Shown here: positions 15,722-25,900 of the stretch, one piece after another
Layout: each line of letters starts with the position of its first letter
How positions within the stretch are numbered: the first letter of the stretch is position 1
Assembly: GCF_024137025.1 (NCBI RefSeq)
Contig: NZ_JAMYJR010000031.1
Span: 124,001 to 188,000, forward strand
From: Paractinoplanes aksuensis
Lineage (GTDB): Bacteria > Actinomycetota > Actinomycetes > Mycobacteriales > Micromonosporaceae
DNA length: 64,000 nucleotides
Direction: 5' to 3'
Notes under the pieces: generated by a model
What the model was told of the DNA's origin: nothing
The model's database searches: none
Seen by the model: the letters and a program-made list of their open reading frames with translations, nothing else
Made by a program: the position numbers and the translations under genes

Positions 15722-16726
15722 TCAAGACACCCGAACGAGTACGCCGTGTTCGCGCGCGACCTCGATGCCGCCCGGCAGATGCACGGGCCCCTGACCGTGC
15801 CACTGGGTGACGAGAGCATCCAGCGCCTCGACGTGCCGATGCGAGAGCGCGCCCCCCGGCGCTCCGAGCCGCAGCGCCCACGAGTGCAGCACCCGCCGCC
15901 GGATCGCCGCCCCCATGCCTGACAAGTCGGAGATGTCCAGGGCGGAGGAGGGGCTCACGTCCAGCAACGGCGGGGAGGTCACGCGGGATGAAGAAGGTGC
16001 AGGAACGAACGCCTGATCCAGCCCAGCGGCGGCCAGACGATCCAGCTCTTCGTTGTCGGCCGCGATGAGCTCGGCCGAACGGGCCAGATTGGCCACCACG
16101 GCCGGCCCCAGGGCCTCGACCAGCGCCGGCAGCGCATCCCCGCGTACCCGCGAGCGGGCAAAGGCCGGGTCGCTGTTGTGCGGGTCCTCCCAGGGCGCCA
16201 GCCCGAGCGCGGCACACGCCTTACGCGTGTCAGCCCTGCTCACGTCGAGCAGCGGCCGCAGAAACAGCCCCCTCCGAACCGGCATCCCGGAGAGACCACG
16301 AGGCCCCGCACCCCGGGCCAGAGCCAGCAACACGGTCTCGGCCTGGTCGTCGCGCGTGTGCCCGAGCAATACAGCCACCGCCCCGACCCGCCCGGCGGCC
16401 GAGGTCAGCGCCTCATAACGGGCCGTCCGGGCCGCGCCCTCGGGCCCGCCCGGCCGCCCCTCGACGGACACCGTCTCGACGATAACCGGGTCGAATCCCG
16501 CCGCCGCGGCCCAGGCCGCCAACTCGGCCGCACGATCGGCTGAGCCGGCCTGCAGCCCATGGTCGACCGTGACCAGCCCGACCGAGGCGCCCACGAACCG
16601 GGCCGCCGCGGCCAACGCCAGCGAATCCGCCCCGCCCGAGCACGCCACCAGCACCGGACCGTCCGCCGGCAGCGCCCGCCGCACGGCCAGCCGCACCGCG
16701 GCGACTGCGGGCGGGATGCGGGCCAC
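15722..16726 (-). CDS. tilS: tRNA(Ile)-lysidine synthase
   Basis: TilS attaches lysine to C34 of tRNA-Ile(CAU), converting its codon specificity from AUG to AUA. The 334-residue protein begins with the N-type ATP pyrophosphatase loop CSGGADSLAL, followed by VTVDHGLQ, LGHTRDDQAETVLL and RGLSGMPVRRG, all typical of TilS. The PWEDPHNSDPAFARSRVR segment identifies it as TilS rather than another PP-loop enzyme. The GTG at 16726 overlaps the upstream stop (TAGTG), so it is translated together with the metalloprotease gene. The C-terminal domain is short, as usual in actinobacteria. Confidence 0.95.
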   Translation of the reverse strand: MARIPPAVAAVRLAVRRALPADGPVLVACSGGADSLALAAAARFVGASVGLVTVDHGLQAGSADRAAELAAWAAAAGFDPVIVETVSVEGRPGGPEGAARTARYEALTSAAGRVGAVAVLLGHTRDDQAETVLLALARGAGPRGLSGMPVRRGLFLRPLLDVSRADTRKACAALGLAPWEDPHNSDPAFARSRVRGDALPALVEALGPAVVANLARSAELIAADNEELDRLAAAGLDQAFVPAPSSSRVTSPPLLDVSPSSALDISDLSGMGAAIRRRVLHSWALRLGAPGGALSHRHVEALDALVTQWHGQGPVHLPGGIEVAREHGVLVRVS

Positions 16727-17787
16727 TACCCGCCGATCGCGGGCTGCGGACCGTGCACGCGGGCCACCCAGGCGTCCGGGTCGCCCAGCTCGTCGAGGCG
16801 CGGCAGCGTCAGGGGCGAGTCGAAGATCTTGTTGAAGCCGGCCATGCCGACCCGCTCGACCACACCGTGCACAAACTTGCGGCCCTCGGCGTACTGCCGC
16901 ATCTTGACCTCGATGCCCAGCAGCCGCCGCACCGCCTTTTCGAGCGGGTTGCCGCTCTCGCGACGGTGGTTGAACTTGGACCGGATCGACTCGACGCTGG
17001 GGATGACCTCGGGGCCGACGCCATCCATCACGAACTCGGCGTGCCCCTCGAGCAGGGTCATCAGCGCGGTGAGCCGGTCGAGCACGGCCTTCTGGCCCGG
17101 CGTCTGCACGATGTCGAGCACCGACGAGCGCGAATCGGGGTCGCGCAGCGCGTCGGACAGCGTGGCCACGCCGCGGCGCAGCCGCTCGAGGATGTGCTCG
17201 GTGCTGTTCGAGGCGTCGACGAACGCCTGCACCTCGCCCAGGAAGTAGCCACGCATCCACGGGACGGCGGTGAACTGGGTGCGGTGGGTGACCTCGTGCA
17301 GGCAGACCCAGAGCCGGAAGTCACGGGGGTCGGCGCCCAGTTTGCGCTCGACCTCGACGATGTTGGGCGCATTGAGCAGCAGCTGGCCCGGGTTGCCGGA
17401 GAAGACTTCGTATTGCCCGAGCACGCGGCCCGACAGGTAGGCCAGGATCGTTCCGGCCTGCACCCCGGTGACCCGGGAGCCGATCGCGTCGGCCAGCCCG
17501 CCCGGCTGTTTGTCGCCGGAGAGCCGGGTGACCAGCGGAATGATCACCTGTTTGAGGCCCTCGATGTTGACGGCGGCCCAGTCCTTGCGGTCGACCACGC
17601 GGACCGGCGGCACCTCGACCTGCGAGGACAAACCCGTGTAGGCCGCGACGTGACCGGCCGCCTCGTCGGTGAGATCCCGCAGCTCGGACACCACCGCCAT
17701 CGCGTCCTCGTAGGAGACCGCGGGGCCTGATTTCGACAGCGCGCCAGCGGTCGCGGCGGCCAGATCCCAATCAACGAACTGCGCCAT
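16726..17787 (-). CDS. Zinc-dependent metalloprotease, DUF2342 type
   Basis: A 353-residue protein of the actinobacterial family often labelled 'coenzyme F420 biosynthesis associated' or zinc-dependent metalloprotease. The zincin motif HEVTH lies at about 163 in WVCLHEVTHRTQFTAVPW, and GHAEFVMDGVG downstream can supply the third ligand. No signal peptide or membrane helix is visible, so it is probably cytoplasmic. The ATG at 17787 is used; a GTG lies one codon earlier. The stop overlaps tilS. Substrate and role in F420 metabolism are not established; the association comes from genome context in other species. Confidence 0.85.
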   Translation of the reverse strand: MAQFVDWDLAAATAGALSKSGPAVSYEDAMAVVSELRDLTDEAAGHVAAYTGLSSQVEVPPVRVVDRKDWAAVNIEGLKQVIIPLVTRLSGDKQPGGLADAIGSRVTGVQAGTILAYLSGRVLGQYEVFSGNPGQLLLNAPNIVEVERKLGADPRDFRLWVCLHEVTHRTQFTAVPWMRGYFLGEVQAFVDASNSTEHILERLRRGVATLSDALRDPDSRSSVLDIVQTPGQKAVLDRLTALMTLLEGHAEFVMDGVGPEVIPSVESIRSKFNHRRESGNPLEKAVRRLLGIEVKMRQYAEGRKFVHGVVERVGMAGFNKIFDSPLTLPRLDELGDPDAWVARVHGPQPAIGG

Positions 17788-17883
17788 CACCCCACCGTAC
17801 CCGCGGAATTCCAGCCCATCCTCGGGTGAAACCCTGAGATCAGCAGCCTCCGTCCAACCGCCCCGCCCGCCACCCGAACCGGA

Positions 17884-20559
17884 TCAAGAGCAGCCACATC
17901 GAACGAGCCTCGCGGCCACCGCATCCAAGGCCGCCCGGCCCGTGATCGCGTTCCCGGAGCCGCTGGCCATGATGGCGAAGACCAGCAGGCGCCCGTCGGC
18001 CGTCGTCAAAGTGCCGGCCATCGTGTTGACCCCGCTCAGCGTGCCGGTCTTGGCCCGGACGACGCCCTGGCCACCCTGGTTGGGCTTGGGTGACACGAAA
18101 CGCTTGAGCATCGTCCCCGACCAGCCCGCCACCGGCAGCCCGCCGAACAGTGACGACAGCGCCGGCTGCTCCCCCGAGGCGGCCGTCGACAACAGCTGGG
18201 TCAGCATCGTGGGGCTGATCCCGTTGTTGCGGGAGAGCCCACTGGCGTCGTACAGATTGGCCTCGTCGGCCGGCAGCCCCAGCTCGCGCATGCGTCCGAC
18301 GATGGCCTCGGTGGCGGCGTCGAACGTGCCCGGTTTGCCCTCGGCCAGCGCGACCTGCCGGCCCAGGGCCTCGGCCGCGGTGTTGTCGCTCTGCTCGAGC
18401 ATCCAGTCGGTGAGCTGCACCATCGGCGGCGACTGGACCTCGCCCAGCTCCTGCCCCGGCGCTCCGTCGGCCGCCGATTCCGAGTCCGCGGCGGGCGCCT
18501 TCCCCTTGCGTACGGCCGAAGCGGGCACTCCGAGCATCTTGGCGAAAGCCTTGGCCGCGGCGTTGGCTGGATCCGACGCCCGCGGGTCACCGCCGAACTC
18601 GTTGTGGATCGGCTTGATCCGCCCCGCGTTGACCATGAGCGCCTGGATGCGGGACACCTGCCCGAACGAGATGTCGCTCGAGTCCCAGCCCTTGGCCGTC
18701 TCGGGCCCGCTGAACAGCGACGTGTCGTACAGCAACCGGGTCGGCTTGGTCCCGCCCAGCGACTTCTTGACCTGGGCCGCGAGCAGATCGAGCCGGGCCG
18801 CGCCCGGGAACAGCTTGTTCTTCGTCGTGGCCAGCGTCGGGTCACCGCCGCCGATCAGCACGATCTCGCCCGGTTGGGCGCCGGCCACGACCCGCGTGCT
18901 CAGCCGGTGCGAGGGGCCGCGGGCGTCCAGGACGGCCGCCGCGGTCAGCAGCTTCGTCGTCGAGGCGGGCGTGGTCATCGTGTCCGCGTTGCGCTCGTAG
19001 AGGACTTCGCCCGAGCTCACGTCCAGCACCGCGACGTGCACTTTCGTCCCCATCGCAGGCGACTTGACGAGCGGATCGATGGCTTTTGTAACGGCTTGGG
19101 CAGTCAGCGCGGCTCCACCACCGTTGGCCGCAGCCAGGACGGGCGTCGGCGACGGGTCGGGCGCGAGCGGCACCGGCGCCGGCTTCGTGCTCGGCTCGGC
19201 CGACGAGAGCCACTTGTCGACCGGCCCCGGCCGCACCACTCCGACCACGCCTGCGGCAGCCGCCAAAAGCAACAGAACCGCAAAAACCAAAACCCATTTT
19301 GTACGGGATTTTCGAGCGCTGCCCCCTGCCGTCCTCGCGCCGTCGTCGGCAGTCGAGGAAGCGCTCCCCGCCCCCACAGGCACCGCCGAACGCCCAGCAG
19401 GCGCCGCCGCCGACGCACCGACCGCCCCAGACGCGGGCACTGACGACGCAGCCTGCGCAGTGGGCGGGCGAACCGGGGAGGCGGGCGGCTCCGTGGACGG
19501 GTTATTTGGTGAAGCGGACGGCGCCGTGGACGGGAAAGCCGACAATGCGGGCGGCGCAGCAGCCGAATGCGCCGACGCGGCGGGAGGAAAGACCGACGCG
19601 GGCGGCACGGCCGACGACGCCGCGTTCGCAGCTGATGCCACCGGCGGTGGGGCAGGCGGCAACGCAAGTGGTGCACCGGCGGGGCCGGGCGATGTGGGGC
19701 GCGCGGTGTTCAGCGGCACCGAGGCCCGACCATAGGTGCCGCCACTCGCAGGCGATCCGGGCGCCGTGGCCCAAGCCCCCTGGGCCCGCTCCCCCGAGTT
19801 CTGCCCTGACGACTCGCCCTCCAGTGCCTCGGGCCGCGCGAGCTCGGACTGCCGCGACGCAGGCGGCGGCTCCGACTGCGGCACGAACGAAGGTGGCGGC
19901 TGCGCAAACGACGGTGGCTGCTGCGTGTGTGGCGGCGGGGACGGAACCGACGGCTGCGGCTGCACCGGATGTGACGATGACGCCTGCTGCGGCTGACCGG
20001 GGTGCGACGGCGGCGCGGCTGACGCCGACTGCGGCAACGGGTGTGCCGACGGCGGGAACGGTGACACCTGCCTCTGGTGCGACGGATGCGCAGATGACGG
20101 TGTTTGGGACGATTTGGGCAGGCCGTCATGCAGGATTCCGCCGCCTGTGGCTCGGGCGGGTGGGGGTGGCCCGAGATCGCGCGTCTTCTCGCCGGGCGAT
20201 CGGTCGGCCTCGCGCCCCGGCGTCTGCGGCTGCATCCCCCGATTTTCCGACCCATTCGCGCCGCCGAGCGGTGATTGCCCCGATCGGGGGTCGCCCTCGC
20301 CCGGAATCTGTGCCCGACCAGGCACCTCCGGCGACCGAACGGCCGACGGCGGCACGGTCGCCCGACCCTCGCCACCGGCCGGTTCGGGTGATTGCCGGGA
20401 CGCCCGCGCACCTGCGTGACCACTGAGATCGGCGGTCACCGCGGCTTGCGGCGAAGCGCCACCCGCCGCACCGTCGCTCGGGTTACCGTTTCCAGGGCCG
20501 TGATGCGACTCGGACACGCCGTCGTATCCGGGACCATCGTGTGAATCTTGCCTCCCCAC
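17884..20559 (-). CDS. dacB: D-alanyl-D-alanine carboxypeptidase/endopeptidase with long Pro/Ser/Ala-rich head
   Basis: A PBP4-type (class C) penicillin-binding protein that trims peptidoglycan stem peptides outside the membrane. The catalytic domain has SxxK as STTK in PASTTKLL (about 527), SxN in SGLSRNNGI and KTG in RAKTGTLSG (about 835). A single membrane helix lies at about 420-443. The first 418 residues are an extreme low-complexity region of Pro, Ser, Ala and Gln, predicted cytoplasmic, much longer than in typical DacB. The GTG at 20559 follows AGGAGG by about 5 nt. It heads the dacB-metalloprotease-tilS-hpt order and is divergent from ppa, as in mycobacteria. Confidence 0.93.
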   Translation of the reverse strand: MGRQDSHDGPGYDGVSESHHGPGNGNPSDGAAGGASPQAAVTADLSGHAGARASRQSPEPAGGEGRATVPPSAVRSPEVPGRAQIPGEGDPRSGQSPLGGANGSENRGMQPQTPGREADRSPGEKTRDLGPPPPARATGGGILHDGLPKSSQTPSSAHPSHQRQVSPFPPSAHPLPQSASAAPPSHPGQPQQASSSHPVQPQPSVPSPPPHTQQPPSFAQPPPSFVPQSEPPPASRQSELARPEALEGESSGQNSGERAQGAWATAPGSPASGGTYGRASVPLNTARPTSPGPAGAPLALPPAPPPVASAANAASSAVPPASVFPPAASAHSAAAPPALSAFPSTAPSASPNNPSTEPPASPVRPPTAQAASSVPASGAVGASAAAPAGRSAVPVGAGSASSTADDGARTAGGSARKSRTKWVLVFAVLLLLAAAAGVVGVVRPGPVDKWLSSAEPSTKPAPVPLAPDPSPTPVLAAANGGGAALTAQAVTKAIDPLVKSPAMGTKVHVAVLDVSSGEVLYERNADTMTTPASTTKLLTAAAVLDARGPSHRLSTRVVAGAQPGEIVLIGGGDPTLATTKNKLFPGAARLDLLAAQVKKSLGGTKPTRLLYDTSLFSGPETAKGWDSSDISFGQVSRIQALMVNAGRIKPIHNEFGGDPRASDPANAAAKAFAKMLGVPASAVRKGKAPAADSESAADGAPGQELGEVQSPPMVQLTDWMLEQSDNTAAEALGRQVALAEGKPGTFDAATEAIVGRMRELGLPADEANLYDASGLSRNNGISPTMLTQLLSTAASGEQPALSSLFGGLPVAGWSGTMLKRFVSPKPNQGGQGVVRAKTGTLSGVNTMAGTLTTADGRLLVFAIMASGSGNAITGRAALDAVAARLVRCGCS

Positions 20560-20708
20560 GAGCCCCTCCTAGAGCGCGGCGTAAGACTTAGGGGAGACTA
20601 GCGACATCCGGCACACCGTCGCGCGCGGATCCTGTCGGCCGCCAGACCGGCCGCAGTGTTTCTCGCCCGGCCCGGTTTCTCTTCAGCGGGCGAACAAGGG
20701 AGCACAAG

Positions 20709-21212
20709 ATGGATTTCGACGTAGTGGTTGAGATCCCCAAGGGTCACCGCAACAAGTACGAGGTCGACCACAAGACGGGCCGCATCCGGCTCGACCGCAC
20801 GCTGTTCACCTCGACCCAGTACCCGGCCGACTACGGCTTCATCGAGGGCACCCTGGGTCAGGACGGCGACCCGCTCGACGCGCTCGTCCTGGTGCAAGAA
20901 CCGACTTTCCCCGGCTGCCTGATCCGGGCCCGGGCCATCGGCATGTACCGGATGACCGACGAGAAGGGCCGCGACGACAAGGTCCTCTGCGTCCCGTTCG
21001 AGGACCCGCGGCAGGAGCACCTGCGCGACATCCACCACCTCGGCGAGTTCGACCGGATGGAGATCCAGCACTTCTTCACGGTCTACAAGGACCTCGAGCC
21101 CGGCAAGTCGGTCGAGGGCGCGACCTGGACCGGCCGGGTCGAGGCCGAGGAAGAGATCCGGGCGTCGTTCAAGCGCCAGGAGGCCGCCGAGGCCGAGGGC
21201 CTCGAGCACTGA
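20709..21212 (+). CDS. ppa: Inorganic pyrophosphatase (family I)
   Basis: A soluble 167-residue enzyme that hydrolyses pyrophosphate and drives biosynthetic reactions. The signature DGDPLDALV, the N-terminal EIPKGHRNKYEVDHKTG and DIHHLGEF are all conserved family I features with metal-binding Asp residues. The ATG at 20709 has GGGAG 8 nt upstream. It is divergent from dacB across 149 bp and ends in a strong hairpin terminator. Confidence 0.98.
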   Translation: MDFDVVVEIPKGHRNKYEVDHKTGRIRLDRTLFTSTQYPADYGFIEGTLGQDGDPLDALVLVQEPTFPGCLIRARAIGMYRMTDEKGRDDKVLCVPFEDPRQEHLRDIHHLGEFDRMEIQHFFTVYKDLEPGKSVEGATWTGRVEAEEEIRASFKRQEAAEAEGLEH

Positions 21213-21262
21213 CGAAGTAGGAAAGCCGCGCCCCGCCGTCGCCCGCCGACGTCGCGCGGCCC

Positions 21263-21307
21263 GCACGCGCGGGTGGTCCCCGGACCGCCCGCGCGTGCTG
21301 CTTTTCT
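21263..21307. terminator. Rho-independent terminator between ppa and eccD
   Basis: A 17-bp GC-rich stem (21263-21279 with 21282-21298, one G-T wobble) is followed by TGCTTTTCT. It ends ppa transcription and, being nearly symmetric, may also serve the convergent eccD, whose stop is at 21306. Confidence 0.85.
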
Positions 21308-22742
21308 AAGCGAGGCTGATGTTGCCCACGGCGTCGTAGAGGCCGACCACCGCGCAGGCGACCGGGATCACCGCGACGACCACGAGCGTGTCGATCAGGT
21401 CGGCCGCGCGACCCAGGTAGGGCGAGGGCGGTTTGCGGGAGTAGGTCGCCCCGGCCACCACCGTGATCAGGGCCAGGGCCAGCGCCGTCGCGGTCACCCC
21501 GAGCTGCATCGTCGCGTCCGCGCCGCGCAGCAGGTCGGCGCCGAGCGCGGCCACCCCGGCCAGGCCCCCGACGACCAGCGGCACCCGCTGGCGCAGCGTG
21601 ATGAACAGCCGCGAGCGCAGCAGCAGGGCCGCCGCCGAGACGGCGATGAGGATGCGGGCCGAGATCGTGCCGGCCACGGCCAGGACGGCGAACGCGCCCA
21701 CGGCCAGCACGGCGTGACCCAGCAGCATGCCGGCCAGCAGTTCTTCGGTGCGGGTGACGGCGGCGAAGACGGTCGCCCGGTCGGGACGTTCGCGGGCCGC
21801 GTCGAGCGCGCTCGACGTGCCGGCCGTGGTGAACCCCTCGGCCGCCTCGGCCCCGGTCGGCAGCGTGACCGGCGGGGTGGGCATCTTGCCGAAGCGGATG
21901 GCCAGCAGCGGCAGCGCGCCGATGCCGCAGACCAGGATCGAGATCAGCACCGCGGCCGCGCCGGCGGCGGTGGTGACCATGCTGACCAGCGCCGTGATCG
22001 CGCCGAGGAGACCGGCCACCGCGCCCGCCGTGAACAGGCGTTGCCGGGCCGCCACCCCGACCGCGCCGAGCGCCGCGACCAGCAGCAGCGCGACCGACCC
22101 GGCCAGCAGTTCGGAGCCACCCAGCCACGGCAGCAGCCCGACCACACCGACCCGGTCGTCGGTGGCGACCAGGACCGCGCCGCCGGCGAAGCCGAACGGC
22201 ATCGCGTAAGCACCGAGGGCGGCCCCGGCGGCGGCATCACCGTACGCCCGGGAAGCTGTCACCCCGGCCAGCGCGAGCAGCACCGCGAGCCCGAGGCCGG
22301 CGAACGCCGCGCCGTTCCAGGACGGCCCGGCGGCGAGCACCGCGAACAGGCCGAGCGCGAGCAGCACCCCGGCCCCGACCAGGGTGGCCGCGCGGGTCGA
22401 GGCGGGCGTCCAGGCGTTGCCACGGCGGCGGGCGCCCTCGGCGATGGCTTCGACCACATCGTCGTACTCGAGCTCGGGCCACTCGTCGTGGGCCGGCACC
22501 AGATGCAGGATCTCGCCGTCGCGTACACCCTGCGGGAAAAGTCCCTGCGCGGTGGCCAGGGCGACGCCGTCGGTGCGGCGCAGCACCCAGCCGCCGTGTT
22601 TCTCGCCGTCGTCGGCCAGCCCTTCGCCGGCGTGCCGCAGCACCTCGGGCAGCAGTTCGGCCAGGGGAACGTGCTCGGGCAGGGCCACGTCGATGCGGCG
22701 CTGCGGCGCGCTGATGGTCACCCGCGCCAGACCGATGCTCAT
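21306..22742 (-). CDS. eccD: Type VII secretion integral membrane protein EccD
   Basis: EccD forms the membrane pore scaffold of ESX/type VII systems. Residues 1-80 are a ubiquitin-like (YukD) domain with VTISAPQRRIDVALPEHVPL and the LVPA end; after a linker there are about 11 membrane helices up to the C-terminus. The length of 478 residues is typical. The ATG at 22742 is divergent from eccC across 163 bp, giving a likely shared control region. No eccB, eccE or WXG100 gene is present within the window. Confidence 0.9.
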   Translation of the reverse strand: MSIGLARVTISAPQRRIDVALPEHVPLAELLPEVLRHAGEGLADDGEKHGGWVLRRTDGVALATAQGLFPQGVRDGEILHLVPAHDEWPELEYDDVVEAIAEGARRRGNAWTPASTRAATLVGAGVLLALGLFAVLAAGPSWNGAAFAGLGLAVLLALAGVTASRAYGDAAAGAALGAYAMPFGFAGGAVLVATDDRVGVVGLLPWLGGSELLAGSVALLLVAALGAVGVAARQRLFTAGAVAGLLGAITALVSMVTTAAGAAAVLISILVCGIGALPLLAIRFGKMPTPPVTLPTGAEAAEGFTTAGTSSALDAARERPDRATVFAAVTRTEELLAGMLLGHAVLAVGAFAVLAVAGTISARILIAVSAAALLLRSRLFITLRQRVPLVVGGLAGVAALGADLLRGADATMQLGVTATALALALITVVAGATYSRKPPSPYLGRAADLIDTLVVVAVIPVACAVVGLYDAVGNISLA

Positions 22743-22905
22743 GGATCGCCCTCCCCCGGTGCGTGCCGCATATGAGATCGAAAGTGACGAGGCTGCGGAC
22801 GCGAGCAGACTTTACCTACCATGGGGCCAACGCGACGTCCGGCGACGGATGCGCGCACAGGGAGTGACCATCACACCCTTGTGGACGAAAGGGAAATAAC
22901 GCGGC
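22743..22905. promoter_or_regulatory. Divergent eccD/eccC control region
   Basis: This 163-bp gap separates the divergent starts of eccD and eccC and must hold both promoters. It is AT-richer than the genes (for example CATATGAGATCGAAAG near 22769). No repeated operator is obvious. Confidence 0.4.
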
Positions 22906-25900
22906 ATGAGCACGGTGGTGATCAAACGGTCGGCCCGGCGACCCGCGCCGGAGATTCCGACCGGCGAGATCGCTGTCGAGCCGCCGCCCGAGATCCCGCA
23001 GGCCGCGGGCGGCCGCTGGCAGCAGGCGATGATGGCGCTGCCGATGCTGGGCGGCTCGGTGGCCATGGCCATGATGATGGGGCAGGGCCGCGGCGGCGCG
23101 TACTCCTATGTGATCGGTGGCCTGTTCGGCGTCTCCTCGATCGCGATGATGGCGACCAGCTTCGGCTCGAACGGCTCGCCCAAGAAGGCCGAGATGATGG
23201 CGGCCCGCCGCGAATATCTGCGTCATCTCTCCGGCCTGCGTAAACGCGTCCGCGAGACGGCCCAGAAGCAGCGCGTCGGCCTGCTCTACCGGCATCCCGA
23301 CCCGACCAAGCTGTGGTCGACGGCCGGCAGCCACCGGGTGTGGGAACGCCGCACGAGCGATCCCGACTTCGGTGTCGTCCGGCTCGCGGTGGGTCCGCAG
23401 ACGCTGGCCACCCCGCTGCTGCCGCCGGTGACGCGGCCGCTCGACGAACTCGAACCGATGACCGCCGGTGCGCTGCGGCGCTTCCTCGACGCGTACTCGG
23501 TGGTCCCTGATCTGCCCGTGGCCGCCTCTCTGCGAGGTTTCGCGCGGGTGTTCCTGCGCGGCCCCGAGCCGGACGCGCAGGCGCTGTCGCGCGCGGTGGT
23601 CACCCAGCTCGCCACCTTCCACGCGCCGGACGACCTGATCGTCGCGATCTGCGCCGGGCCCGAGCGCCGCTCCTCGTGGGAGTGGGCCAAGTGGCTGCCG
23701 CACAACCTGCACCCGGCCCGCACCGATGCCCTGGGACACGTACGCCTGGTCGCCAGCAGTGGGCAAGAGCTCGAACAACTGCTCGAGGACGTGATCGGCA
23801 ACCGGCCCCGGTTCGGGTCGGGCGGGCACAGCTCGCCGCACGTGGTGATCGTGCTCGACGGGGCCGACCTGCGCGGCGCGACCCAGCTCGACGACGGCAT
23901 CGACGGGGTCACCGTCCTCGATCTCGACGAGCAGCCGCCGCGCTTGCTCGACCGGTCGCTGCTGGTGCTCGAGGTCGCCCACCACGGTGGCCGCCGGGTG
24001 CTCAACACCTATTCGATGGAGCACGAGGCCGAGGTCGGCACGCCCGACCGGCTCAGCGTCGAGGAGGCCGAGGCGGTCGCGCGGCGGCTGTCCCCGCTGA
24101 GGCTGGCCGCCATGTCGAAATCGGCCGACACCCCGCTGGCGGCCGAGATGGGCCTGTCCGACCTGCTCGGCATCGGCGAGCCGGACACGTTCAGCGTGGC
24201 CCAGGCCTGGATGCCCCGGCCCAACCGCGACAAGCTGCGGGTGCCGATCGGGGTCGGGGCCGACGGCGCGCCGATCGAGCTCGACCTCAAGGAGTCGGCC
24301 CAGGACGGCATGGGCCCGCACGGCCTGCTGATCGGGGCCACCGGTTCCGGCAAGTCGGAACTGCTGCGCACGCTGGTGCTGGCCCTGGCCACCACCCACT
24401 CGTCGGAGTCGCTGAACTTCGTCCTGATCGACTTCAAGGGCGGCGCGACCTTCGCCTCGCTCGACCGGCTGCCGCACACGGCCGCCGTGATCACCAACCT
24501 GGCCGACGAGTTGCCGCTGGTCGACCGCATGGTCGACGCGATCGACGGCGAGATGGTGCGGCGGCAAGAGGTGCTGCGCAAGGCGGGCAACTACGCCAGC
24601 CTGCGCGACTACGAGAAGGCGCGAGCCGGGGGCGCGGCCCTGCCACCGTTGCCGTCGCTGCTGGTCATCTGTGACGAGTTCTCCGAGCTGCTGTCGGCCA
24701 AGCCCGACTTCATCGACCTGTTCGTCCAGATCGGACGGCTGGGCCGGTCGCTCGGCGTCCACCTGCTGCTGGCCAGCCAGCGGCTCGAGGAGGGACGCCT
24801 GCGCGGGCTCGACACCCACTTGTCTTACCGCGTCGGCCTGCGGACCTTCTCGGCGCTCGAGTCGCGCGCGGTGCTCGGCGTCCCCGACGCCTACGAGCTG
24901 CCGCGGTCGCCCGGGCACGGTTATCTCAAGTTCGGCACCGAGCCGCTGTTGCGATTCAAGGCCGCGTACGTCTCGGGGCCGATGCGCAAGACCGGTGCTC
25001 GCGCCGCCGCGGGCGGGGCCGGGGCCGACCCGCAGGTCCTGCCGTACTCGACCAGGTACGTGCCGGCGCCCAAGCCGGTGAAGCCGATCGAGCCGCCGCC
25101 CGAGGAGACCCCGGCCGGCGAGAGCGTGCTCGACGTGATGGTCGACCGCCTGGGCGGGCAGGGACCGCCGGCCCACCAGGTGTGGCTGCCGCCGCTGGAC
25201 ATGTCGGCCGCGCTCGACGAGCTGCTGGGTCCGGTGGTGGCCGACCCGGTCCGCGGCCTCGCGTTCGCCAACCCCGAACTGCACGGCGCGCTGCAGGTGC
25301 CGATCGCGCTGGTCGACAAGCCGCGCGAGCAGATCCGCGACGTCATGTGGCTGCAGCTGTCGGGCGCGGCCGGGCACGTCGCGGTGGTCGGCGCGACGCT
25401 GAGCGGCAAGTCGACGGCGCTGCGCTCGATGATCTGCGGGCTCGCCCTCACCCACACCCCGGCCGAGGTGCAGGTCTACTGCCTCGACTTCGGTGGCGGC
25501 GCGCTCGGCACGCTGCGCGACCTGCCGCACGTCGGCGGGGTGTCGGGCCGGCTGGACGCGGTGGGGGTCCGGCGTACGGTCGGTGAGATCTCCACGCTGC
25601 TGACCGAGCGCGAGACCCGCTTCGGGGCGATGGGGATCGACTCGATGGCGTCGTACCGCCGGCGCCGGGCGAATCCCGCCAACCCGGGCACCGACACCGA
25701 CCCGTTCGGCGACGTGTTCCTGGTGATCGACGGCTGGGCCACTCTGCGCAAAGAGTACGAAGAGCTCGAACCCGTGATCACCGACATCGCCACCCGCGGT
25801 CTCTCGTACGGGATCCACGTCGTGGCGGCCACCTCACGGTGGATGGACTTCCGGCCGGCGATCCGCGACATGTTCGGCTCGCGGCTCGAACTGCGGCTGG

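Noticed and set aside
22816..25818. 1000-codon open frame antisense to eccC
   Set aside because: Same reason: no motif, biased composition, and the opposite strand encodes a complete EccC.
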